Source of the DNA: Nitrososphaeria archaeon
GTDB lineage: Archaea > Thermoproteota > Nitrososphaeria > Nitrososphaerales > JANXEG01
Length of the DNA: 64,000 nt
Assembly (NCBI GenBank): GCA_029775915.1
Contig: JARVKA010000003.1
Coordinates: forward strand, 1-64,000
Direction: 5' to 3'
Shown: positions 49,726-58,584 of the stretch, piece after piece
Position numbering within the stretch: position 1 is the stretch's first letter
Layout: each line of letters starts with the position of its first letter
The notes under the pieces: model-generated
The model's database searches: none
Seen by the model: the letters and a program-made list of their open reading frames with translations, nothing else
What the model was told of the DNA's origin: nothing
Position numbers and translations under genes: made by a program

Positions 49726-50376
49726 ATGAGTGAAGATTTATTAAATGAAATCTCAACATCAGTGGCTGAGTGTAGAGAAGTATCTTATACACTTCAACTT
49801 GTGCAAAAAGCGATAGAGAGCAATATAGACCCATTAAAGATTATGGATGCTGTAAGAAAAGGATTGGATGTAGTGGGCGAAAAGTATGAAAAAATGGAAT
49901 ACTTTTTAATGGATTTGGTACTGGCTGGTACAACTGCTAGTGAAGTATTGAGGTTAATAAAGCCATTATTAATGAAAGCAACAAGTAAGCCGAAAGGTAA
50001 GGTAGTTATAGGTACTGTAGCTGGTGATATGCACGATATTGGAAAGAATCTTGTTATTGCTATGTTATCATCAGCTGGTTATGAAGTAATAGATTTGGGA
50101 ATAGATGTACCAGCAAGGAAATTTGTTGAAGCAGTTATAAATGAGAGACCAGATATAGTTGCGATGTCTGCATTACTTACTATAACTCTTGATGAGCAAA
50201 GAAAAACGATAGAAGCATTAAAAAATGCTGGATTAAGGGATAAGGTAAAAATAATGGTTGGTGGCAGACCAGTTACTCCTGAATTTGCGAGAGAGATAGG
50301 TGCGGATGGTTATGGTAAAGATGCAGTAGAAGCTGTTAAAATAGCGGATATGCTATTAGGATACAAAGTGAGTTAA
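49726..50376 (+). CDS. Corrinoid protein (B12-binding, MtaC/MtbC/MttC-like)
   Basis: GDMHDIGKN (DxHxxG), SALLTITL, MVGGRPVTPEFAREIGADGYGKDA. Confidence 0.92.
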   Translation: MSEDLLNEISTSVAECREVSYTLQLVQKAIESNIDPLKIMDAVRKGLDVVGEKYEKMEYFLMDLVLAGTTASEVLRLIKPLLMKATSKPKGKVVIGTVAGDMHDIGKNLVIAMLSSAGYEVIDLGIDVPARKFVEAVINERPDIVAMSALLTITLDEQRKTIEALKNAGLRDKVKIMVGGRPVTPEFAREIGADGYGKDAVEAVKIADMLLGYKVS

Positions 50377-50378
50377 TA

Positions 50379-51488
50379 ATGAATGGTAGAGAGAGGATTT
50401 TAAAAACTTTAGATCATGAAGAGCCAGATATGGTACCGATTACTGAGATATTAATAGAAACAGTGCATAAAGAAGCTTTACTTGGTAAGAAGATAATACA
50501 AGAACCGAATGAAGTAGTAAAAATGGGTTATGAGAATAATGTAAGGCATTATTTAGAGCTTAATGTTGAATTTTATAGCAAAGTTGGTTTTGATGCTATA
50601 CCTTATGTACCTACTGGTGGTATGTTTAAGGGTGAGAAGTATAGGTTAATGCCCGATGGTACAGTAGCTGATCAATGGGGCGCAATATGGGGTTATAATA
50701 TTTACGCAAATGAGTTAGTATATTTACGTGGAGGGGCTAACGGAACAACTATAGAAGAGTTTGAAGAGAATTTTCCAGAAGTTCCAAAAACTTTAGTAGG
50801 TTTAGAATACTTAGTAAAGTTAGCACATAAAAAAGGTATGGCAGTATATCTTGAAGTAGATACGCCCTTTGTGACCGCTTGGTACAGTATTGGTATAAAT
50901 GCATTCTTTAAAGAGTTAAGAGAGAGGCCAAAAACAGTAAAAAGATTAGTATCGAGAATTACGAGTTTTGTTTGTGAGGAGATTAAAATAGCAGCAGATC
51001 TTGGTGTTGATTTTATATTAAGTTCTGGTGATTTTGCTGAGAAGAATGGACCGTTTATGAAATTATATTATTACGATGATATAATTTGGCCAAATTTAAA
51101 GAGAGAGGTAGAGACTGCACATAGTAAAGGTTTGAAGTATATTAAGCATAGCGATGGAAATATAAATAAATTGTTACCGAAATTAAGTGAAATTGTTGAT
51201 GGTATACACTCTATAGAGCCACCAGCAGGAATGAATATTTGTGAGGTAAAGGAGAAGTATGGTGATAAACTTGTATTAATAGGCAATATTGATACTAGCC
51301 ATACTTTACCGAGAGGGACGAAAGAGGAAGTGATAGAGGAGGTTAAACGAGTGATTAAATGTGCAGCACCTGGTGGTGGTTATATATTATCATCAAGTAA
51401 TACATGGGTAGCTGATGCTAAGTTGGAAAATTGCTTAGCGATGGTGGAAGCTGCAAGAAAGTATGGTAAGTATCCAATAAGATTATAA
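50379..51488 (+). CDS. Uroporphyrinogen decarboxylase (URO-D)-fold methyltransferase
   Basis: UroD/MtaA superfamily: RILKTLDHEEPDMVPI, YIKHSDGNINKLLPKL, GGGYILSSSNTW; next to the corrinoid protein. Confidence 0.85.
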   Translation: MNGRERILKTLDHEEPDMVPITEILIETVHKEALLGKKIIQEPNEVVKMGYENNVRHYLELNVEFYSKVGFDAIPYVPTGGMFKGEKYRLMPDGTVADQWGAIWGYNIYANELVYLRGGANGTTIEEFEENFPEVPKTLVGLEYLVKLAHKKGMAVYLEVDTPFVTAWYSIGINAFFKELRERPKTVKRLVSRITSFVCEEIKIAADLGVDFILSSGDFAEKNGPFMKLYYYDDIIWPNLKREVETAHSKGLKYIKHSDGNINKLLPKLSEIVDGIHSIEPPAGMNICEVKEKYGDKLVLIGNIDTSHTLPRGTKEEVIEEVKRVIKCAAPGGGYILSSSNTWVADAKLENCLAMVEAARKYGKYPIRL

Positions 51489-51510
51489 GCCCTTTAAAAT
51501 CATTATTTCG

Positions 51511-51658
51511 AGCTTTGTGGCTTATTTTTTAACTTTTAAATCCTTATATATCTCCTTAAAATAATTTCCTTAAAATAATTATAAGAATTAACCATAAAAT
51601 GTTAGAAAAATTAAATTTTAATCACAAAATACGAAATTCGAAATTAAGCCACAAAGCT
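51511..51658. repeat. 14-bp perfect inverted repeat flanking ~120 bp AT-rich DNA between convergent genes
   Basis: AGCTTTGTGGCTTA at 51511-51524; TAAGCCACAAAGCT at 51645-51658. Confidence 0.85.
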
Positions 51659-51673
51659 ATTATTTGAGCTTAA

Positions 51674-52438
51674 TTAAAACAATGGTTCACAAAATATTCC
51701 TCGATCTTTAAATGTATTTATTAACTCAATCTTTTTCTTCTCAAAAAACTCATTACTCATAGAATGCTTTAATCCATACTTTTCATAAACCCAATCTGCA
51801 TAATGGTAATTCATTTTATCAATCATTACATAATCAGTCTTTCCAACTAGCTTTTCAACAAGATCTTCAGCCTTTGGTAATAAAGGAGCGATCATCACAT
51901 AAGTCTTAATACCAGCTGAATGCAATTTACTCAAAGTATTTATCCTATCTTTAATTGATGGTGCTTTTGGTTCAAAAATATCTTTAATTCTCTCATCACC
52001 AGTCGTTATTGTAAGAATTATTTCAATATTTTTATAATTTCGTAAAAGCTCTATATCACGCAATACAAGTGTTGATTTCGTTTGTATTACAATAGGCCAA
52101 CCTTTCTTTATCAAAATTTCAAGACAACTTTTAGTAATTTTAAATCTTTCCTCTAAAGGTTGATAAGGATCACATAAACTACTTATCCAAACCTTACCAA
52201 ATTTTTTCCTTTTTAATTCACGTTGAAGTAATGTTGCAGCATTAATCTTTATATCAACAAACTCGCCCCATTTTTCTTTATGATTGGTAAATCTTTTAAT
52301 ATAACGAGCATAACAATAAGTGCATCCATGTTCACAACCAATGTAAGGGTTTATAGTGTAATCAAAAACCTTAGATTTTGATAAAATGCTCTTTGCGTAA
52401 ATTTCTTTAATGATCATGGCTCTTTGTAATTTAATCAT
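51674..52438 (-). CDS. SplB-like radical SAM protein (COG1533-like)
   Basis: NPYIGCEHGCTYCYARYIKRF (CxxxCxxC), VWISSLCDPYQPLEERFKITKSCLEIL. Confidence 0.82.
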   Translation of the reverse strand: MIKLQRAMIIKEIYAKSILSKSKVFDYTINPYIGCEHGCTYCYARYIKRFTNHKEKWGEFVDIKINAATLLQRELKRKKFGKVWISSLCDPYQPLEERFKITKSCLEILIKKGWPIVIQTKSTLVLRDIELLRNYKNIEIILTITTGDERIKDIFEPKAPSIKDRINTLSKLHSAGIKTYVMIAPLLPKAEDLVEKLVGKTDYVMIDKMNYHYADWVYEKYGLKHSMSNEFFEKKKIELINTFKDRGIFCEPLF

Positions 52439-52573
52439 TAATTAATATTTTTGCATTACTGAAGCGAAATAGTAAAAATTTCTATTGCAAAAATATAAGT
52501 TTTATAGGTAAGAAATTTGAATAAATTAATGGGTAAGTTTATTTATCCCATTTTAAAAACCCTATCATGATTC

Positions 52574-53092
52574 ATGATGGTTCTATTTGACATGAAAAAG
52601 ATTTTTGTGTTTTTTACTATTCTTTTCCTTCTTTGGATATTTATAACACTAAGTGTGGGATTTGATAAGCTTTTAATTGGTGGTATCGCCTCATTACTTA
52701 TATCAATCTTAACTCATAATTTAGCGATAAAAGGTAAGGTGAGAGATGTAATAAATCCTATTAAATGGTTAAATCTCATAAAATATCTTCTTTATTATTT
52801 ATTTAATGCAGAGATTAAGGCACATTTGAGTGTTATTAAATTGATATTTAAAGGTAAGAAAGCTTTAAAGCCTGGCATAATTGAAGTGCCTTATTATTTA
52901 AAATCTGATCTTGGTATCACATTAGTAGCGAATTCTGTTACGAATACGCCTGGAACGGTAACTATTGAAGTAGATAAGAGTAAGAATAGGTATTTTATAC
53001 ATTGGATATATGTCGAAAGTTTTAAGCCTGAAGAGTGTTATAAAATGGTAACTTATGATTTTGAGAAAGGGATTAGGGGGTTTTGTGATTGA
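52574..53092 (+). CDS. mnhE: Na+/H+ antiporter subunit MnhE-like
   Basis: ITLVANSVTNTPGTVTIEVDKSKNRYFIHWI typical of MnhE/MrpE. Confidence 0.88.
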   Translation: MMVLFDMKKIFVFFTILFLLWIFITLSVGFDKLLIGGIASLLISILTHNLAIKGKVRDVINPIKWLNLIKYLLYYLFNAEIKAHLSVIKLIFKGKKALKPGIIEVPYYLKSDLGITLVANSVTNTPGTVTIEVDKSKNRYFIHWIYVESFKPEECYKMVTYDFEKGIRGFCD

Positions 53093-53355
53093 GTATCTTT
53101 GTTTTAATAGTAACATTTACTCTTATTATCCCAATAATATTATCAATGATTAGACTCTTTTTAGGACCTACCGGACCAGATAGGGTAATAGCATCCGATG
53201 TTGCAAGTTACACTACAGTAATGATAATGATTTATGTAGCATTAATAATTCATGAATATTCCTTATTGGATGCTGCAATACTACTTGCAATATTGATATT
53301 TGTGGGCTCATTAGCGGTTGCTAAATATTTAGAAGGTAGGGGGCTTGGTAGTTAA
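53089..53355 (+). CDS. mnhF: Antiporter subunit MnhF-like
   Basis: RLFLGPTGPDRVIASDVASYT. Confidence 0.88.
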   Translation: MSIFVLIVTFTLIIPIILSMIRLFLGPTGPDRVIASDVASYTTVMIMIYVALIIHEYSLLDAAILLAILIFVGSLAVAKYLEGRGLGS

Positions 53356-53705
53356 TGATGATACTTGAAATTTTATCATATATAATAATGAGTATTGGTT
53401 TATTTTGCTCAATTATTGGTAGTTATGGGATAGTGATATTTCCAGATACTTATACAAGAATTCATGCAGCTACTGTAACGGTAATAGGTGGATCCTTACT
53501 TTTGAGTAGTGGTGCAGCATTATTCATGCTTACTAGCAATATTTTATTCTCTATAAAAGCTATAACAATAGCGGCTATAATATTTGTAACATCGCCTGTA
53601 TCGAGCCATGCGATAATAAGGGCTGCATATAAAAGCAAAGTACCTTTATGGAATGGTTCTGTTGGAGATAAATTAAAAGAGGTTGGCGGGATTGATCGCA
53701 ATTAA
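53355..53705 (+). CDS. mnhG: Antiporter subunit MnhG-like
   Basis: GSYGIVIFPDTYTRIHAATVTVIGG, TSPVSSHAIIRAAYKS. Confidence 0.9.
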   Translation: MMILEILSYIIMSIGLFCSIIGSYGIVIFPDTYTRIHAATVTVIGGSLLLSSGAALFMLTSNILFSIKAITIAAIIFVTSPVSSHAIIRAAYKSKVPLWNGSVGDKLKEVGGIDRN

Positions 53706-53946
53706 TTACGATTTCATTCTTTACATATTAATCGTGATTTTAATTTTATTAGCGATTGTGGCTATAGAGTTAAAGGATTTACTTTACTCAATTATAGTTT
53801 TGGGAGTTGAAGGTGTAGTTTTAGCAGCTTTATTCTATTTGCTTCAAGCACCCGATATAGCGATAACACAAATAGCTGTAGCGAGTGGTGCACTAACTTT
53901 TTTATTCATATTGGCATTGAGAAAGACTAAAAGGTGGGAAGATTGA
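53683..53946 (+). CDS. DUF4040/MbhD-like antiporter subunit
   Basis: DLLYSIIVLGVEGVVLAALFYLLQAPDIAITQIAVASG. Confidence 0.82.
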   Translation: MAGLIAINYDFILYILIVILILLAIVAIELKDLLYSIIVLGVEGVVLAALFYLLQAPDIAITQIAVASGALTFLFILALRKTKRWED

Positions 53947-54212
53947 AGGGTATGAGAATCTTTAGCTTAATACTCATATCATTACTCCTTATTTTAATCT
54001 CTTTAGCATTACAAGATTTACCACCTTACGGTAATCATCCATATCCACTTGGTGAATATTTCTTAAGGAACACATTGAATGATACGGGTGCTACAGCGGT
54101 TGTGAATGCTATCATATGGGATTATAGAGGTTATGATACATTGGGTGAAACTACCGTATTATTTACAGCGATCGTTGTTATCTTAACATTACTTAGAACA
54201 AAAGGGAAGTAA
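53934..54212 (+). CDS. MbhE-like antiporter subunit
   Basis: NTLNDTGATAVVNAIIWDYRGYDTLGETTVLFTAIVV. Confidence 0.85.
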   Translation: MGRLKGMRIFSLILISLLLILISLALQDLPPYGNHPYPLGEYFLRNTLNDTGATAVVNAIIWDYRGYDTLGETTVLFTAIVVILTLLRTKGK

Positions 54213-54213
54213 A

Positions 54214-54636
54214 ATGGAAGGGATGACGATAATCGTTAAAACGATGAGTAGAATTTTAGTACCTTTCTTTCTCTTACTCGCGGTTTACATAACTATTCAT
54301 GGGCATCTCACAGCTGGCGGAGGGTTTCCAGCTGGTGTTGTGATTGCAGCATCTGTAATACTTCTTTTACTCGCATATGGGTTGACTGAACAAGAAAAAA
54401 GATTAGCACTTAGAATTAGTAAATCAATATGGGCTTTTGCAGCTATAATGATCTTTACCATTCCAACGATTGGATTTATCTTTAGCTCTTACTTTTTCAA
54501 GAATGTAGGTGTGTATCCGAGAGGTTGGCCTACTTTAGTATTTAGTGGAGGCTCACTAGCATTATTCAATATTTGGGAAGCGATACATGTAGCTACTGCA
54601 TTCATTGTAGCATTTTATTTACTTACGAGGGAATGA
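54214..54636 (+). CDS. mnhB: MnhB/MbhF-like antiporter subunit
   Basis: TMSRILVPFFLLLAVYITIHGHLTAGGGFPAGVV. Confidence 0.88.
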   Translation: MEGMTIIVKTMSRILVPFFLLLAVYITIHGHLTAGGGFPAGVVIAASVILLLLAYGLTEQEKRLALRISKSIWAFAAIMIFTIPTIGFIFSSYFFKNVGVYPRGWPTLVFSGGSLALFNIWEAIHVATAFIVAFYLLTRE

Positions 54637-54998
54637 GTATGAATATTGTATACATCGCAGCCTTAACTCTTCTCCTCATTGGATTTTATGCCATAATCTT
54701 TAAGGATAATCTTTTGAAGAAAATATTTGGGTACTCATTATTGGGTGATGGTGTAAATTTATTACTCATATCTTTAGGTTACAAATTTAATGGTATACCA
54801 CCAACTATTACTGATGAATATATTGGTGATATAGAAGCTTTCGTATTAAAATCTGTTGATCCAATACCACCGGCACTTGTAATTACAGCTATAGTAATAG
54901 GTTTGAGCGTTATTGCAGCTTTATTAGCATTGACTATCAATGTTTATAGAGTTTATGGAACATTAAATGTAAGAAAAATAAGGAGGCTTCGTGGATGA
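54633..54998 (+). CDS. mnhC: MnhC/NuoK-like antiporter subunit (start trimmed from ORF track)
   Basis: GYSLLGDGVNLLLISLGY...DPIPPALVITAIVIGLSVIAALLAL; ATG at 54633 overlaps the preceding stop. Confidence 0.88.
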   Translation: MSMNIVYIAALTLLLIGFYAIIFKDNLLKKIFGYSLLGDGVNLLLISLGYKFNGIPPTITDEYIGDIEAFVLKSVDPIPPALVITAIVIGLSVIAALLALTINVYRVYGTLNVRKIRRLRG

Positions 54999-56530
54999 TT
55001 CAAATCAACTCTTTACCAATATTTGCTATTCTTACACCTATGTTTATTGGATTTTTAATCATTTTATTAGGAGAAATCATACCAAGAAGAATACAAGTTA
55101 CACTCGCTTCTATAGCTGCATTTATCGCATCAATCTCATCATCAATTCTTTACATTTACGCAAGAGATGGTAAGGTTATTACACATAAAATGGGTGGTTG
55201 GCCACCTCCAATAGGCATAGTAATCGCTATAGACTCTTTAAACTCTTTATTTTCTTTAATAGTCTCAATAATCGTTTTACTCTCAATAATTTACAGTTAT
55301 AGATATATGGAGCATGATTATGGCCATAGTTACTTTTATGCTCTTACTTGCCTCATGTTATGTGGTATGAATGGTATAATCCTAACGGGTGATTTATTCA
55401 ATTTATTTGTATTCTTTGAGATTAGTGCTATATCATCTTATGGTCTTGTTGCATTTAGGAAGGATGAATGGGAGCCTGTAGAAGCTGGTTTTAAATACGC
55501 TTTGATTAGTGCTATAGGCACTATATTTCTTTTACTCGGTGTTGCATTAATTTATGGACTCGTTGGTGTACTCACAATGGCAAGTATTGCAAGTAAAATA
55601 TCCTCAAATGCATTTTTAGAAGGTGCGAAGGTTAATGGTAATTTTGTAATACCTATTGCTGCAGCTTTTCTCATATGGAGTTTTGGTATAAAAGCAGCGA
55701 TGGCACCTATGCATACTTGGCTTCCAGATGCACATCCAGCAGCACCATCACCAATAAGTGCAATACTATCTGGTGTATTTGTAAAAGTTGGTATATATGC
55801 AATGATAAGATTCCTTTACACGATTTATGGTTTATCAATTTCACATAGCTTTTTACCATACTTAGCTGGTTTTGGAGCTTTTAGCATGCTAATAGGTGCA
55901 TATATAGCGCTTGTTCAAGATGATGTAAAAAGAATGCTCGCTTTCTCAACTGTATTGAATATTGGCTTTATACTTTTTGGTATTGGTATAGGATCTAAAC
56001 TTGCACTTATTGGTGCTTTACTACATGTAGTAAATCACGCAATAACAAAAGCACTTCTATTCTTAGCCGCTGGCTCAGTAATTCACCAAACTGGGATAAG
56101 ATCGATGAATAAGCTTGGAGGTTTAATAAAAAAGATGCCTATAACATCCATAATATTCATAATCGCATCACTTAGCATAATAGGTGTGCCATCAACCAAT
56201 GGTTTTATTAGCAAATTTATAATATTAAAAGCTGGTATAGAGGCTGGAGAAACCATTTATTTAATTTATGTATTGATAGGTATATTATCAAGTATTATTG
56301 CCGCAGCATACATGTTAAGAGCATTTAGATTTATTTTCTTAGGAGAAGCAAAGATTGATTTAACAGATGTAAAAGAAGCACCAATTTCTATGCTCATACC
56401 TATGATTATTCTTACGATACTTATCGTAATTTTAGGTGTATTGCCACAAATCGGTATCGATTTAGTAAAGCCAGCTGTTGAGAGTATTTTTGAACGAGAA
56501 AGGTATATAAAGCAGGTGTTAACAAGTTGA
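54995..56530 (+). CDS. mnhD: MnhD-like proton-translocating antiporter subunit
   Basis: GDLFNLFVFFEISAISSYGLVAF, APMHTWLPDAHPAAPSPISAILSG. Confidence 0.9.
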   Translation: MIQINSLPIFAILTPMFIGFLIILLGEIIPRRIQVTLASIAAFIASISSSILYIYARDGKVITHKMGGWPPPIGIVIAIDSLNSLFSLIVSIIVLLSIIYSYRYMEHDYGHSYFYALTCLMLCGMNGIILTGDLFNLFVFFEISAISSYGLVAFRKDEWEPVEAGFKYALISAIGTIFLLLGVALIYGLVGVLTMASIASKISSNAFLEGAKVNGNFVIPIAAAFLIWSFGIKAAMAPMHTWLPDAHPAAPSPISAILSGVFVKVGIYAMIRFLYTIYGLSISHSFLPYLAGFGAFSMLIGAYIALVQDDVKRMLAFSTVLNIGFILFGIGIGSKLALIGALLHVVNHAITKALLFLAAGSVIHQTGIRSMNKLGGLIKKMPITSIIFIIASLSIIGVPSTNGFISKFIILKAGIEAGETIYLIYVLIGILSSIIAAAYMLRAFRFIFLGEAKIDLTDVKEAPISMLIPMIILTILIVILGVLPQIGIDLVKPAVESIFERERYIKQVLTS

Positions 56531-58581
56531 TATTAGAATACTCACCTTGGCTTTGTTGGATAATTCCATACATAGGTGCGATTCTCTCACTTTTATTTAA
56601 TAAAATCCATCATAAATTGAGAGATTGTTGTGCTTTAACATCATCATTCTTATCCGCTATCTTCTCAACACTCATTATATTCGCTTATCCAAATGTGTTA
56701 AAAGGAGAAGCGTACCATAGCATACCCACCCTTTCTATAAAATGGATTGATGCACCAAATGTTACATTGAAAGCGGGTTTACTCATAGATCCTTTAAGTG
56801 TATTTATGGCTAACGTGGTTGCTTGGATATCATTCCTCATAATGTTATACAGTATTGGTTATATGGAAGGGGATAAGGGTATTGTAAGGTATTGGTTCTT
56901 TATGAATTTATTCATTGGTAATATGCTCCTTCTAGTTTTATCAGATAACTTTATCCAAATGATGTTTGGATGGGAGGGTGTTGGTTTATGCTCTTATGCA
57001 CTTATAGGTTATTGGTATGAAGATGATGAAAAAGAGAAGCATATAAAATGGGTTGGAGAAGGTTTAGAAGAATATGCACCATCCCATTGTGGTATGAAAG
57101 CATTTATTACTACGAGAATAGGAGATATTGGACTTTTATTAGCAATATTTATTATATTCTCACAATCTGGTACATTTAATATTATTGAGTTGGGAAAGGA
57201 TTTGAATTGGGCTTCAAAACTCTCAAATATGGGATTATTACTACCCACAGCTTTACTATTCTTGCTTGGTCCTATAGGCAAATCAGCTCAATTCCCACTT
57301 ATGGAATGGCTACCAGATGCAATGGCAGGACCAGCATCAGTTAGTGCACTTATACACGCTGCAACAATGGTAAAGGCTGGTGTTTATTTGATTGCAAGAG
57401 TTTTTCCAATATTTTACATACTTATGCATAGCGGATTCATAGAGCTTAAGATATTCTTTATGAGTATTGCTTTAATTGGTGCTATTACCGCATTTATCTC
57501 AGCTACTCAAGCTAGCGTTAGTAATGAGATAAAGAAAGTATGGGCTTACTCAACCGTATCTCAAATAGGCTATATGATGCTTTCACTTGGTATCGCTGGA
57601 TATTTAATTGGGGATGCGATGATTGCAGCATATGTAGCAGCACTCTTTCATCTTCTTAGCCATGCATTATTTAAAGCAAACCTATTTCTTACTTCAGGTT
57701 CAGTAATACATAGTTGTGAATCAAGATTTATGAGAGATATGGGTGGTTTATTAAAACTCATGCCAATTACATCAATATCTATGCTAATAGGGGTTTTAGC
57801 ATTGTTAGGCATTCCTCCATTGTTAGGATTTTGGAGTAAAGAAGGGATATTGAAAGCTATAGAGTATGGTATTTATGAGTATTCTGAATTATCACTAATA
57901 TTCATTATAGCAGCAATTACTGCCATTATTACCGTATTTTACAGTCTCAGAGCATACATTTTAACATTCATTAAAGAGAAGAGTGGTAGGGTTAAAGAGT
58001 TGGAGCATCATATTCATGAGGTTAAACCAGTTATGTGGATTCCTTACATTATACTCGCATTAGCGATTATTGCATTAGGCTTTTCTGTACCATTTGGTTT
58101 AGAGCATAAACTACATCACACTTTTGGTGATATGTTAAATCATTATTTAATGAAAGTGAGTGAACATAAAGAAGTTGTAACTACTCAAAGTTATTTACCG
58201 ATATTGGCTTCAATATTAGCTATTTCTATTGGTTCAATAATATCTTACACAATTTATTTGAAAAAGGGTAATAATCTATTTGAATCTTTAAAGAATAAAC
58301 GTACAATTTTAATAATTCAAAAATTCTTTTCCAATCGTTGGTATATAAATCGTTTTTGGTATGCAATTACAAATAAATTATTGGTATTGAGTAAGTTGAT
58401 TCATGATAAATTTGAATTACCTATTGTAGATGGATTCAATTATTACTTAGCGAATTTTGTAACTTTTATTTCAAATAGAGTTAGAGGCATACATACGGGT
58501 GTATTAAGTGATTATATGATTGGTGCAACATTAGGCATGGTTGCACTTATTATCTTTCTTATAATCCTTTTAGGGGGTTAA
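56527..58581 (+). CDS. NuoL/MnhA-like proton-translocating subunit
   Basis: QMMFGWEGVGLCSYALIGYWYED, SAQFPLMEWLPDAMAGPASVSALIHAATMVKAGVYL; long C-terminus with terminal TM. Confidence 0.9.
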   Translation: MILEYSPWLCWIIPYIGAILSLLFNKIHHKLRDCCALTSSFLSAIFSTLIIFAYPNVLKGEAYHSIPTLSIKWIDAPNVTLKAGLLIDPLSVFMANVVAWISFLIMLYSIGYMEGDKGIVRYWFFMNLFIGNMLLLVLSDNFIQMMFGWEGVGLCSYALIGYWYEDDEKEKHIKWVGEGLEEYAPSHCGMKAFITTRIGDIGLLLAIFIIFSQSGTFNIIELGKDLNWASKLSNMGLLLPTALLFLLGPIGKSAQFPLMEWLPDAMAGPASVSALIHAATMVKAGVYLIARVFPIFYILMHSGFIELKIFFMSIALIGAITAFISATQASVSNEIKKVWAYSTVSQIGYMMLSLGIAGYLIGDAMIAAYVAALFHLLSHALFKANLFLTSGSVIHSCESRFMRDMGGLLKLMPITSISMLIGVLALLGIPPLLGFWSKEGILKAIEYGIYEYSELSLIFIIAAITAIITVFYSLRAYILTFIKEKSGRVKELEHHIHEVKPVMWIPYIILALAIIALGFSVPFGLEHKLHHTFGDMLNHYLMKVSEHKEVVTTQSYLPILASILAISIGSIISYTIYLKKGNNLFESLKNKRTILIIQKFFSNRWYINRFWYAITNKLLVLSKLIHDKFELPIVDGFNYYLANFVTFISNRVRGIHTGVLSDYMIGATLGMVALIIFLIILLGG

Positions 58582-58584
58582 TTT

